A stretch of DNA of 14,724 nucleotides from Piscirickettsiaceae bacterium (GTDB lineage Bacteria; Pseudomonadota; Gammaproteobacteria; Thiomicrospirales; Thiomicrospiraceae), in NCBI GenBank assembly GCA_027019045.1, contig JALUXI010000121.1, forward strand, positions 1 through 14,724. The letters run 5' to 3'. How positions within the stretch are numbered: the first letter of the stretch is position 1; each line of letters begins with the position of its first letter. A program made the position numbers and the translations under genes. Shown in pieces: positions 7,402-13,991 of this stretch. The notes below the pieces were generated by a model that saw only the letters and a list, made by a program, of their open reading frames with translations, had not been told where the DNA came from and searched no databases.

Positions 7402-8483
7402 TTGGTATTTCCTTCCATCTGTTTTGTAGGTTTCATGTGAAACCTTTCACCTTGTCGCCACAGCTGCCAAGCTGCCCAACCCATACTGAGCAGCAATGCC
7501 AAGCCCAGCGGCCAGAAGTAGAGTTCGGTTCTTAAGCGATATTGATTGATTTGGTAGGGTGTAGCTTCAAGCTGGTTAATCTGTTGGTATACCTGCTGAA
7601 GCTGTTGCGCATCAGAAGCGAGGAAAAACTGCCCGCCTGTCATTTTTGCAATCCGTTTTAGGGTCTCTACATCCATTTCGCCTGCAATTTGAATCAGTCC
7701 ACCCAGTGCCGATTGGGTGACCTGTCCCACACCAATGGTGTAGATTTTTAGCCCCATCTGTTTCGCCTTCTCTGCTGCATCTAGGGGGGAAACCGCCCCT
7801 GCAGTATTGGAGCCATCAGTGAGCAGAATCAGCACCGCATTGTGAGCATCGCCACCGAGTTGTTGCAGATGTTTTAGCGTTAGCCCAATGGCATCGCCAA
7901 TGGCGGTATTATTGCCTGCCATGCCAATTTGGGTTTCGTCGAGGAGCTGTTCAATGGTGTGGAGGTCGTAGGTGAGCGGGCTTTGGATAAAAGCTTGGGT
8001 GCCGAAAACGACCAGTGCCATGCGGTCGCCTTTGCGTTGGCGGATAAATTGTTTCACCACCTGTTTGACCGCCGTGAGGCGATCCACATTGTATCCTCCC
8101 AGCGGCATATCCTCTTTTTGCATGGAACCTGACAGATCCACCGCCAAAATTAGATCTTTCCCCGTTTGATGAAAAGGGGTGGGGGTGAGATACCAGATGG
8201 GTCGCATGGCGGCGATAATCACTAAGAGCCAAATCAGCAGTGCAAACAGTGGCCATTTTTTAGAGGTGGTTTCTGGGTGGAGGAGCTTCTGTTCGCTCAG
8301 AGTGGTTTGCAAGCGTTGTACCAAGTGCGGCGCATAGAGAGGCACTTGAGTTTTGGGGGCAGGGCGAAGGATGAGTCGTATGATGAGCGGCAGAGGCAGA
8401 AACGCCACCATCCATGGCCAGAGAAAATCAAAGCTCTGCCAGTAGGCGTGAATCGAATGGAAAAAATCAAACAGAACTTGCAT
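7398..8483 (-). CDS. batA: BatA-like von Willebrand factor A membrane protein
   Basis: The 361-residue protein has two N-terminal transmembrane helices (about 22-39 and 77-97), a VWA domain and a C-terminal helix (about 328-347). Its metal-ion-dependent adhesion site is complete: DLSGS (Asp116, Ser118, Ser120), Thr193 in GNNTAIGDAIG, and Asp223 in LLTDGSN. This is the better conserved of the two VWA proteins of the operon. VWA proteins in such operons work with a MoxR AAA+ ATPase, which probably remodels or loads their clients; the client here is unknown. Its ATG shares one base with the stop of the DUF4381 gene (TAATG), and its stop overlaps batB by 4 bases, so the chain is translationally coupled. 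A parS-like 16-mer lies in its C-terminal codons (7429-7444). Confidence 0.9.
   Translation of the reverse strand: MQVLFDFFHSIHAYWQSFDFLWPWMVAFLPLPLIIRLILRPAPKTQVPLYAPHLVQRLQTTLSEQKLLHPETTSKKWPLFALLIWLLVIIAAMRPIWYLTPTPFHQTGKDLILAVDLSGSMQKEDMPLGGYNVDRLTAVKQVVKQFIRQRKGDRMALVVFGTQAFIQSPLTYDLHTIEQLLDETQIGMAGNNTAIGDAIGLTLKHLQQLGGDAHNAVLILLTDGSNTAGAVSPLDAAEKAKQMGLKIYTIGVGQVTQSALGGLIQIAGEMDVETLKRIAKMTGGQFFLASDAQQLQQVYQQINQLEATPYQINQYRLRTELYFWPLGLALLLSMGWAAWQLWRQGERFHMKPTKQMEGNTK
7429..7444. promoter_or_regulatory. parS-like near-palindrome, copy 2
   Basis: This copy is identical over all 16 bases to the one at 4251-4266, about 3.18 kb away. Here it encodes FHMKP in the hydrophilic C-terminal tail of BatA, a different reading frame from the BatD copy. 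Shared protein sequence therefore cannot explain the identity. Function as a ParB or other dimeric regulator site is inferred. Confidence 0.42.
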
Positions 8484-8956
8484 TATTGATGATGTCCTTT
8501 AATCCATTTTTGGGCATAGTCGGCAAATCGTTGCAAATCCTCTTCTGTCGCTTGCTGGGCATAGGCTTTTTTCAACAATGCGTCTAAATCATCAGGTTGG
8601 GAGATGGAGACACAGTTGCGTTTTAAAAAATCTTGCCAGGTCTTTCCTGTTAAAGCCGCCACCTCTTGCCGTCCATAGTAGGTGATCGCCACCTGTTTTA
8701 GCAGGGTATTGAGTTTGAGTAATTTTTCGCTTGGAGAAGTCTTAGATGCCAAGATTTTTTGCAGCTTAGTTTGCGCTTCTTTACGATAAAAAAGGCGACG
8801 GTGTTGGTCGATTTTGTACCAGATGAAACCTGATAGAAAGCCTGTCATCCCCACAATCACCACCCATACCAAGTGAGACAAAGGCCACCAACCGATGGGA
8901 TCGGGGAGGGCGATATCTTGCAGTTGGCTAAGCAGAAGTTGCTGTTCAGGCGTCAT
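8483..8956 (-). CDS. DUF4381 membrane protein of the moxR/bat operon
   Basis: This small 157-residue protein has hallmarks of the DUF4381 family: an N-terminal LQDIALPDPIGWWPLS motif, one transmembrane helix (about 28-48), and a soluble helical region containing RQEVAALTGKTWQDFL near residues 113-130. The family has no assigned biochemical function. Its members sit between the DUF58 and VWA genes in gammaproteobacterial moxR operons, exactly as here, so a structural or adaptor role in the same membrane assembly is likely. The ATG overlaps the DUF58 stop by 4 bases (ATGA) and its own stop shares one base with the batA start. The charged region after the helix is probably cytoplasmic by the positive-inside rule. 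Confidence 0.85.
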   Translation of the reverse strand: MTPEQQLLLSQLQDIALPDPIGWWPLSHLVWVVIVGMTGFLSGFIWYKIDQHRRLFYRKEAQTKLQKILASKTSPSEKLLKLNTLLKQVAITYYGRQEVAALTGKTWQDFLKRNCVSISQPDDLDALLKKAYAQQATEEDLQRFADYAQKWIKGHHQ

Positions 8957-9867
8957 AGCAGCACCCCTTGTTGCATCAGTTCAGCGACGGGATCCGCATC
9001 GGCTCGCAGGGCAATGACAGGAATTTTAAAGGCGAGCAGTTGTTGTCTGATATTTTGGAATCGTTGCTGATAGCTGTCTCGATACTGTTGACGCATATCT
9101 GGGGTTTCACTGTCGATTTGTAGCTCATTTGTGCCGTCGGTGAGTTTTACGCTGCCTAGATGAGGCAGGTCGGCTTCTAGGCGGTCATAAATATGGCAAG
9201 CGATGAGGTCATGTTGGCGTTTGAGCTGATGGATGATGCGTAAAGCAGAGGGAGAGAAGCTGAGCAGGTCGCCAATCAGAATCAGTTGACACCCTGGTTT
9301 GACCGCCTTTTGCAGCTGTTTGAGGTGCTGTTCCCAAAGTTGGGGGTGATAGGATTCAGGTTGTTTTAGTTGCTGTTGCAGATCTAGCCCCTGTTGCAGC
9401 AGGCGTAAAACATGGCTGTGATGGTGTTTAGGCGCTGTCCAGTGATGGATCTGTTGGTTAAACAGATAGCCGCCAATCTGGTCATTGTGCTGCAAAGTGA
9501 GCCATGCAAAGAGGGCAGCAACTTGCAGCGCTTGTACGCTTTTAAAGCGGATATGGCTGCCAAAAAAGAGATCGGGGGTTTGTTGCAGGCAGAGAATAAC
9601 GGGGCGTTCCTGTTCTTCGATATAGACTTTGGTGTGCGGCTTTTGAGTGCGGGCGGTGACACGCCAATCAATGGTGCGGACATCATCGCCTGGTTGGTAT
9701 TGTCGCACTTCGGAAAACTCCATCCCTCGTCCTTTCTGCACGGCGTGATGGCTACCACTGAGTTGAGCCCAGAGTTTTTGTTGCGCTTTTAATCGTCGTC
9801 CTCGTAAGGCGTGACGCAAGCTACTGAGGTCATCTAAGTTGGCATAGCATCCAGCATTGAGTGGCAT
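8953..9867 (-). CDS. DUF58 protein of the moxR/bat operon
   Basis: This 304-residue protein carries the DUF58 signature EFSEVRQYQPGDDVRTIDWR followed by VTARTQKPHTKVYIEEQERP (together about residues 50-90). The rest has a VWA-like fold pattern, with hydrophobic strands such as CQLILIGDLLSF. No signal peptide or clear membrane helix is visible, so it is probably cytoplasmic. Members of the family are almost always encoded right after moxR and are presumed partners or substrates of that ATPase; the activity itself is unknown. The ATG starts 1 base after the moxR stop and the stop overlaps the DUF4381 gene by 4 bases. The ribosome site is poor (no clear GGAG), consistent with initiation by coupling to moxR translation. 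Confidence 0.88.
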   Translation of the reverse strand: MPLNAGCYANLDDLSSLRHALRGRRLKAQQKLWAQLSGSHHAVQKGRGMEFSEVRQYQPGDDVRTIDWRVTARTQKPHTKVYIEEQERPVILCLQQTPDLFFGSHIRFKSVQALQVAALFAWLTLQHNDQIGGYLFNQQIHHWTAPKHHHSHVLRLLQQGLDLQQQLKQPESYHPQLWEQHLKQLQKAVKPGCQLILIGDLLSFSPSALRIIHQLKRQHDLIACHIYDRLEADLPHLGSVKLTDGTNELQIDSETPDMRQQYRDSYQQRFQNIRQQLLAFKIPVIALRADADPVAELMQQGVLL

Positions 9868-9868
9868 T

Positions 9869-10864
9869 TTAAATCACAGGGACACTGGTTAAGAGGATGT
9901 CGATTAAGGCATCGGGGGTCATCTGTTCTGCTTCAGCTTCAAAAGAGAGCAGTAGGCGGTGGCGGAAGACATCGTGAATCACTGCTTGTACATCTTCAGG
10001 GCTGACAAAATCCTCTCCTTGCAGCCAAGCGTGGGCTCGAGCGGCACGGGCGAGGGAGAGGGTGGCACGAGGGCTGACACCGTATTGCAAATAGCGTTTT
10101 AAGCTTTCGCTGTATTGCTCAGGGGTGCGGGTGGCGAGGGTGCAGGCAACGATGTAATCTTTCACATTATCACTCAGTGTCAGCTCCAAAACCGCTTGTC
10201 GAGCAGCAAAAATATCCGCTTGTGAAATCTTTTTCAGAAGGGTTTCTTTTCCCTCTTTTTTCTGTTTTTGCAGTTCATTTTTTGCCTCTTTTTCCACGAG
10301 GTCGAGAATTTGGCGTTCGCTCTCAAAGTCGGGATAGTCGATCATCACATGGAGCATAAAGCGGTCAAGCTGGGCTTCGGGCAGCGGATAGGTACCTTCC
10401 TGCTCAATGGGGTTCTGGGTTGCCATCACCATAAACAGCTCAGGCAGCGGCATGGAGTGATTCCCCACGCTCACTTGGCGTTCTGCCATTGCTTCTAATA
10501 AGGCCGCTTGCACCTTAGCAGGCGCACGGTTGATTTCATCGGCCAGAATCAGGTTGTGAAAAATCGGCCCTGGCTGGAACTCAAAACTGTGGGTTTCTGG
10601 GCGATAGATATCGGTACCTGTAATGTCGGAAGGCAGCAAATCAGGGGTAAATTGAATACGGTGAAAATCTGCTTCAATTAAGTTGGATAGCGTCTGAATT
10701 GCTTTGGTTTTCGCCAAACCAGGTGGCCCTTCTACCAAGAGATGACCATCTGCCAAAAGTGCAATTAGCAGTCGTTCCACCAAATGGGGTTGACCGATAA
10801 TATGCTGCTGCATCTGCTGTTGCAGTTGGGCAAAAGGGGTTGAAGTGGTTGTCTGTTCCGTCAT
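9869..10864 (-). CDS. MoxR-family AAA+ ATPase
   Basis: The first gene of the operon encodes a 331-residue AAA+ ATPase. The Walker A motif GPPGLAKTK lies at 46-54 (Lys52), and Walker B LILADE at 105-110 is followed by INRAPAKVQAALLEAMAE, a MoxR signature. Sensor 1 lies in MATQNPIEQEGTYPLPEAQ and an arginine finger candidate in LDRFM. A helical lid with SPRATLSLARAARAHA (sensor 2 region) ends the protein. MoxR ATPases act as cytoplasmic chaperone-like hexamers that mature or activate partner complexes, typically with VWA proteins encoded beside them. The ATG at 10864 has a weak GAGA ribosome site 8 bases upstream. The gene is divergent from the FIST-GGDEF gene, and the shared 181-base gap must contain both promoters. 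The generic moxR name covers several subfamilies, so no symbol is given. Confidence 0.93.
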   Translation of the reverse strand: MTEQTTTSTPFAQLQQQMQQHIIGQPHLVERLLIALLADGHLLVEGPPGLAKTKAIQTLSNLIEADFHRIQFTPDLLPSDITGTDIYRPETHSFEFQPGPIFHNLILADEINRAPAKVQAALLEAMAERQVSVGNHSMPLPELFMVMATQNPIEQEGTYPLPEAQLDRFMLHVMIDYPDFESERQILDLVEKEAKNELQKQKKEGKETLLKKISQADIFAARQAVLELTLSDNVKDYIVACTLATRTPEQYSESLKRYLQYGVSPRATLSLARAARAHAWLQGEDFVSPEDVQAVIHDVFRHRLLLSFEAEAEQMTPDALIDILLTSVPVI

Positions 10865-10984
10865 GGTGGTCTCGAAGTGATATTGGAAAGGATGTATTTT
10901 AAAGGATTCACCTTTGAGAAACTATGGATGTGGAGACTAATAGAGGGGGTTTATACTTTTATCCAAAACCAAGAGAGTTTTTAT

Positions 10985-11014
10985 TTGACTCATAATCTAT
11001 AAATTTACTAGAAT
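10985..11014 (+). promoter_or_regulatory. Candidate sigma-70 promoter of the FIST-GGDEF gene
   Basis: A TTGACT box at 10985-10990 is followed after 18 bases by TAGAAT at 11009-11014, a reasonable -35/-10 pair in a very AT-rich stretch. The transcript would start near 11021, about 25 bases before the ATG at 11046. The rest of the divergent gap (10865-11045) must hold the moxR promoter on the other strand, but no convincing -35/-10 pair was seen for it. Confidence 0.4.
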
Positions 11015-11045
11015 TAGAAAATTGAAATAGTGATTGGGCATCTTT

Positions 11046-12788
11046 ATGCAAACTTTTTCGCACATATGGTCTGATTTTAAAACATTGGAAGCCTTTAAAA
11101 AAACGCTCCCTCTCTCTTCAATGTCGACTTTGATCCAAGTATTTTGGGATAAGTTATCCCATGAAGAAATTCCCGTCTTACAACAACAGTTGCGTCAACT
11201 CTTTCCTGAAGCACAGGTGATGGGTACGACGACGGCAGGTAATATTGTAGAGGGTGAAGTAGTTGATGAGACGGTCTCTATTGTTGTTTCTCTCTTTGAA
11301 AAAACGACGGTTAAAACGGTTTTAGTTAAAGGGGAGCAACATCCCGATTTTGGTGAGCAGGTACGGCAGAAGATGGGCGTTGGTTCAGAGAGCCTTCCTA
11401 CAGCATTAATCTGTTTTTTGGATGGATTTAGTGATGGAGAGTGGTTTGCAGATTCAATGGAAAAAGCATTTCCAGAAGTCCCTTTAGCTGGAGGGCTAGC
11501 AGGAGATGATTTACGATTTGCTCATACTTGTGTCTTTGATGCTGAGCAGATTCTTGAACAGGGAGCGGTGGTCACAGGGTTGTTTAGTGATACATTGGAG
11601 GTTTATCAGCAGTTTAACTTTAACTGGCAACCCGTGGGGTTGAAGTTTGAGGTGACTAAATCTGAACAGAATATTGTGTATGAGATTGAGGGAAAAAATG
11701 CACTTGAGTTTTATGCCGAGTACTTAGGTGAAGAGATTACCCAAAACTATATGCCGCAGATTGCAATGGAGTTTCCTTTGATTTTTGAAAAGTCAGGGAT
11801 GTTGGTCGCAAGAGCGTGCTTGCAGGTATTGGAAGGCGGTGCTTTAAGTTATGCGGGGGATATTCCTCAAGGCACGGTCGTGCAGTTTGGTTTAGGGGCA
11901 CACCATCAGATTATTCGAGACTCTGTTGAACAGACGCATCGGTTATTGGGTTGTCCAGCAGAGAGTATTTTTATCTATTCCTGTGTTGCCCGCCGCCTGC
12001 TTTTGGGAGAAGATATTCAGCATGAAGTGCAGCCATTACAAGTATTTGCACCTGCCAATGGTTTCTTTACCTATGGTGAGTTGGTACATTTAAACCATAA
12101 AAACAGTCTGCTAAATCAAACGCTGACCCTTTTGGTGTTGTCTGAAGGGGTTGACTCCCATCAACAACCTAAAAATCTAACCTATGATGTTCCAGAGCTT
12201 AATAGTGATTTTAGAGAGATTATGTTAGAGGCGATGGCGCATTTAGCAACACGGTTAGCTGTGGGATTGGAAGAGGCAAAACAGCAATATGAAGAGTTGG
12301 CAGAGCATGATCAGTTGACGGGGTTGTATAACCGTTATGGTGGCGAAAGAAGAATTCAGCAAGAAGTTGCTCGAGCCGAAAGAGAAGGGCAGTCGATGGC
12401 GATGAGTATCATCGATATTGACCATTTTAAAGAGGTGAATGATACCTTTGGTCATACCAAGGGGGATGAAGTACTTCGTCAGTTAGCAGATGATATTCGA
12501 CAGCATATTCGCTCTTATGATATTGCTATTCGCTGGGGTGGAGAGGAATTTTTAATTGTGTTTCCGCATATGACTGCCCAAGAAGCAAAACAGAAGTTGG
12601 ATCAGTTAAGAGAAACCTTTGGTCGACACGATTTTGGATTAGGTTATTCACTCAGTTTTAGTGGTGGGGTGATTGAGTGGAGTCCAGTATTATCGGAGAT
12701 GGAGCTATTTAAGAAAGCAGATGAAGCCCTTTATCGTGCTAAAGAGGCGGGTCGAAACCAGATTCTGATTTGTCAAAAAATGCCGTAA
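11046..12788 (+). CDS. FIST-domain diguanylate cyclase (GGDEF)
   Basis: From the ATG at 11046 the protein has 580 residues. Residues about 20-225 match a FIST_N sensory domain (GTTTAGNIVEG, FLDGFSDGEW, PLAGGLAGDD) and about 230-370 a FIST_C domain (SCVARRLLLG). An acidic helical segment (about 385-420) links these to a GGDEF domain that starts at LTGLYNR (424-430). The active-site motif is GGEEF at 498-502 and the inhibitory site RSYD lies at 489-492, five residues before it, so an active, feedback-inhibited cyclase making cyclic di-GMP is predicted. FIST domains are proposed to bind small ligands such as amino acids; the ligand is unknown. No signal peptide or membrane helix is visible, so it is cytoplasmic. 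A TTG at 11034 would add four residues; the ATG is preferred although its ribosome site is weak. Confidence 0.88.
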   Translation: MQTFSHIWSDFKTLEAFKKTLPLSSMSTLIQVFWDKLSHEEIPVLQQQLRQLFPEAQVMGTTTAGNIVEGEVVDETVSIVVSLFEKTTVKTVLVKGEQHPDFGEQVRQKMGVGSESLPTALICFLDGFSDGEWFADSMEKAFPEVPLAGGLAGDDLRFAHTCVFDAEQILEQGAVVTGLFSDTLEVYQQFNFNWQPVGLKFEVTKSEQNIVYEIEGKNALEFYAEYLGEEITQNYMPQIAMEFPLIFEKSGMLVARACLQVLEGGALSYAGDIPQGTVVQFGLGAHHQIIRDSVEQTHRLLGCPAESIFIYSCVARRLLLGEDIQHEVQPLQVFAPANGFFTYGELVHLNHKNSLLNQTLTLLVLSEGVDSHQQPKNLTYDVPELNSDFREIMLEAMAHLATRLAVGLEEAKQQYEELAEHDQLTGLYNRYGGERRIQQEVARAEREGQSMAMSIIDIDHFKEVNDTFGHTKGDEVLRQLADDIRQHIRSYDIAIRWGGEEFLIVFPHMTAQEAKQKLDQLRETFGRHDFGLGYSLSFSGGVIEWSPVLSEMELFKKADEALYRAKEAGRNQILICQKMP

Positions 12789-12795
12789 CGATTCA

Positions 12796-12847
12796 GCTCA
12801 CCCCTGAAACCCGCCTTGAATTGACGAATTTCAGGGGTAATTTGAGC
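12796..12847 (+). terminator. Stem-loop between the FIST-GGDEF gene and cmoB
   Basis: A perfect 9-base stem, CCCCTGAAA at 12801-12809 with TTTCAGGGG at 12829-12837, encloses a 19-base loop. It can be extended by GCTCA (12796-12800) with TGAGC (12843-12847) across a 5-base bulge. It starts 8 bases after the FIST-GGDEF stop, between converging genes. There is no T run on either side, so an intrinsic terminator is uncertain; it may instead be a 3'-end stabilising hairpin that works on both strands. Confidence 0.45.
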
Positions 12848-12875
12848 AGTTACTGGTGCAACTGAGTCGTTACAA

Positions 12876-12905
12876 AATGCCTTTTAAGTTCTTCTTTTAG
12901 GCATT
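12876..12905 (-). terminator. Weak stem-loop overlapping the cmoB stop codon
   Basis: Six-base arms AATGCC (12876-12881) and GGCATT (12900-12905) flank an 18-base loop. Read on the minus strand the structure overlaps the cmoB stop and is followed by TTG only. The position suits a terminator but the stem is short and the tail poor. Confidence 0.25.
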
Positions 12906-13896
12906 ATTTAGGTGTTTCTGCCAGCATCACTGCTCTTAAAGGAGCGGGATAGCCTTCTACGGTTTTGGTGGGATCTTCAGGGTCTAAAAAGTCGCTTAAG
13001 GATTTCCATTGCATCCATTCAGTTGACCGCTGCTCTTCGGTGGAGGTCTGGTCAATATCGACGCATCGCACATTTTGATAGCCACAGCGTTCCATCCAGT
13101 GTTTCAGTTCAGGCACAGAAGGCAAAAACCAGACATTGTTCATCTGGGCATATCGCTCTTTCGGCACCAAAATTTGTCCCATCTCTTCTGGAATCACCAA
13201 AGTTTCTAGCACCAATTCTCCGCCTGCTTTGAGGTGGCGTTTGAGATCCATAAGGTGATCAATCGGTGAGCGGCGGTGATAGAGCACCCCCATGGAAAAG
13301 ACGGTATCAAAGTCCCCTCCTTTAATCGGTACGGGCAGTTGCTCAAGAGTGAGGGGGAGGAAATAGGCGGGCAGCTCTTCGCCTAAGAAATGTTTCACCG
13401 CTAAAAATTGGGTCATAAACAGCAGGCTGGGATCGACCCCCACCGCAAATCTCGCCCCTTCGCCCAGCATTCGCCAAAGGTGGTAGCCACTGCCGCAACC
13501 AATATCTAGCACCTTCTTTCCTTCTAACGAGCGTAAATGCGGTGCCACTCGATCCCATTTCCAGTCGGAGTGCCACTCGGTATCAATAAAAATCCCTTCC
13601 AATTCAAAAGGCCCTTTACGCCAAGGCATCAGGGCTTTTAATGCAGCTTCCAATTCAGCTTGTTGTTCAAATTGAGCTGATTTGGCAGAAACCGCAGAGC
13701 AGTTTAAACAGCGGCTTTCACTCGCTGGCATCTGCATGATGCTCTCCAAAGCAGGCAACCAACGGGGTAAATTGCCATTATTTTCAGGATGCAGTGCCAC
13801 ATCTAAAAGTGGTGGTAAAGTCTGCTGCCATTCTTCTAGGCGGGTATTGGTCAGCTTGGGCCAAAAAGTGCGGTAATGATCAAAATAATGTTTCAC
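12904..13896 (-). CDS. cmoB: tRNA uridine-34 carboxymethyltransferase CmoB
   Basis: CmoB transfers the carboxymethyl group of carboxy-S-adenosylmethionine to 5-hydroxyuridine at the wobble position (U34) of tRNAs, forming cmo5U, which widens codon reading. The 330-residue length is close to E. coli CmoB (323). Family features are present throughout: an N-terminal helical region ending in GPFELEGIFIDTEWHSDWKW (95-114), the cofactor-binding loop VLDIGCGSG (129-137), the VGVDPS segment that follows it, GVLYHRRSPIDHL, and a C-terminal MNNVWFLPS motif. The start is GTG at 13896, with an AAGG ribosome site 6 bases upstream; no in-frame ATG lies between it and that site. The partner gene cmoA, which makes the cofactor, is not adjacent. 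The gene appears to be a single transcription unit, divergent from the lipoprotein gene. Confidence 0.95.
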   Translation of the reverse strand: MKHYFDHYRTFWPKLTNTRLEEWQQTLPPLLDVALHPENNGNLPRWLPALESIMQMPASESRCLNCSAVSAKSAQFEQQAELEAALKALMPWRKGPFELEGIFIDTEWHSDWKWDRVAPHLRSLEGKKVLDIGCGSGYHLWRMLGEGARFAVGVDPSLLFMTQFLAVKHFLGEELPAYFLPLTLEQLPVPIKGGDFDTVFSMGVLYHRRSPIDHLMDLKRHLKAGGELVLETLVIPEEMGQILVPKERYAQMNNVWFLPSVPELKHWMERCGYQNVRCVDIDQTSTEEQRSTEWMQWKSLSDFLDPEDPTKTVEGYPAPLRAVMLAETPK

Positions 13897-13935
13897 GGGG
13901 AACCTTAATATTTATTTAAGCATTGGTGGGTAGAA

Positions 13936-13963
13936 TTGAAGGTGACAAATCATTCGTTGAATA
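13936..13963 (+). promoter_or_regulatory. Candidate promoter of the Thr-Thr-Gly lipoprotein gene
   Basis: TTGAAG (13936-13941) and TGAATA (13958-13963) are 16 bases apart in the AT-rich gap between cmoB and the lipoprotein gene. The match is modest. A good ribosome site, AGAGGG at 13978-13983, lies 8 bases before the ATG at 13992, which is the firmer regulatory signal here. Confidence 0.3.
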
Positions 13964-13991
13964 AAATTGAATTAAAAAGAGGGTCAATATC

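Noticed and set aside
10899..10916. AAAGG/CCTTT hairpin in the moxR leader as a regulatory RNA element.
   Set aside because: A 5-pair stem with a 5-base loop is too short to separate from chance, and no riboswitch-like features surround it.
13866..13874. AAGTGCGGT, the core of the Haemophilus-type DNA uptake sequence.
   Set aside because: It occurs once, inside cmoB; a related string at 8323-8331 ends differently. Uptake sequences are recognised by dense repetition, which is absent here.
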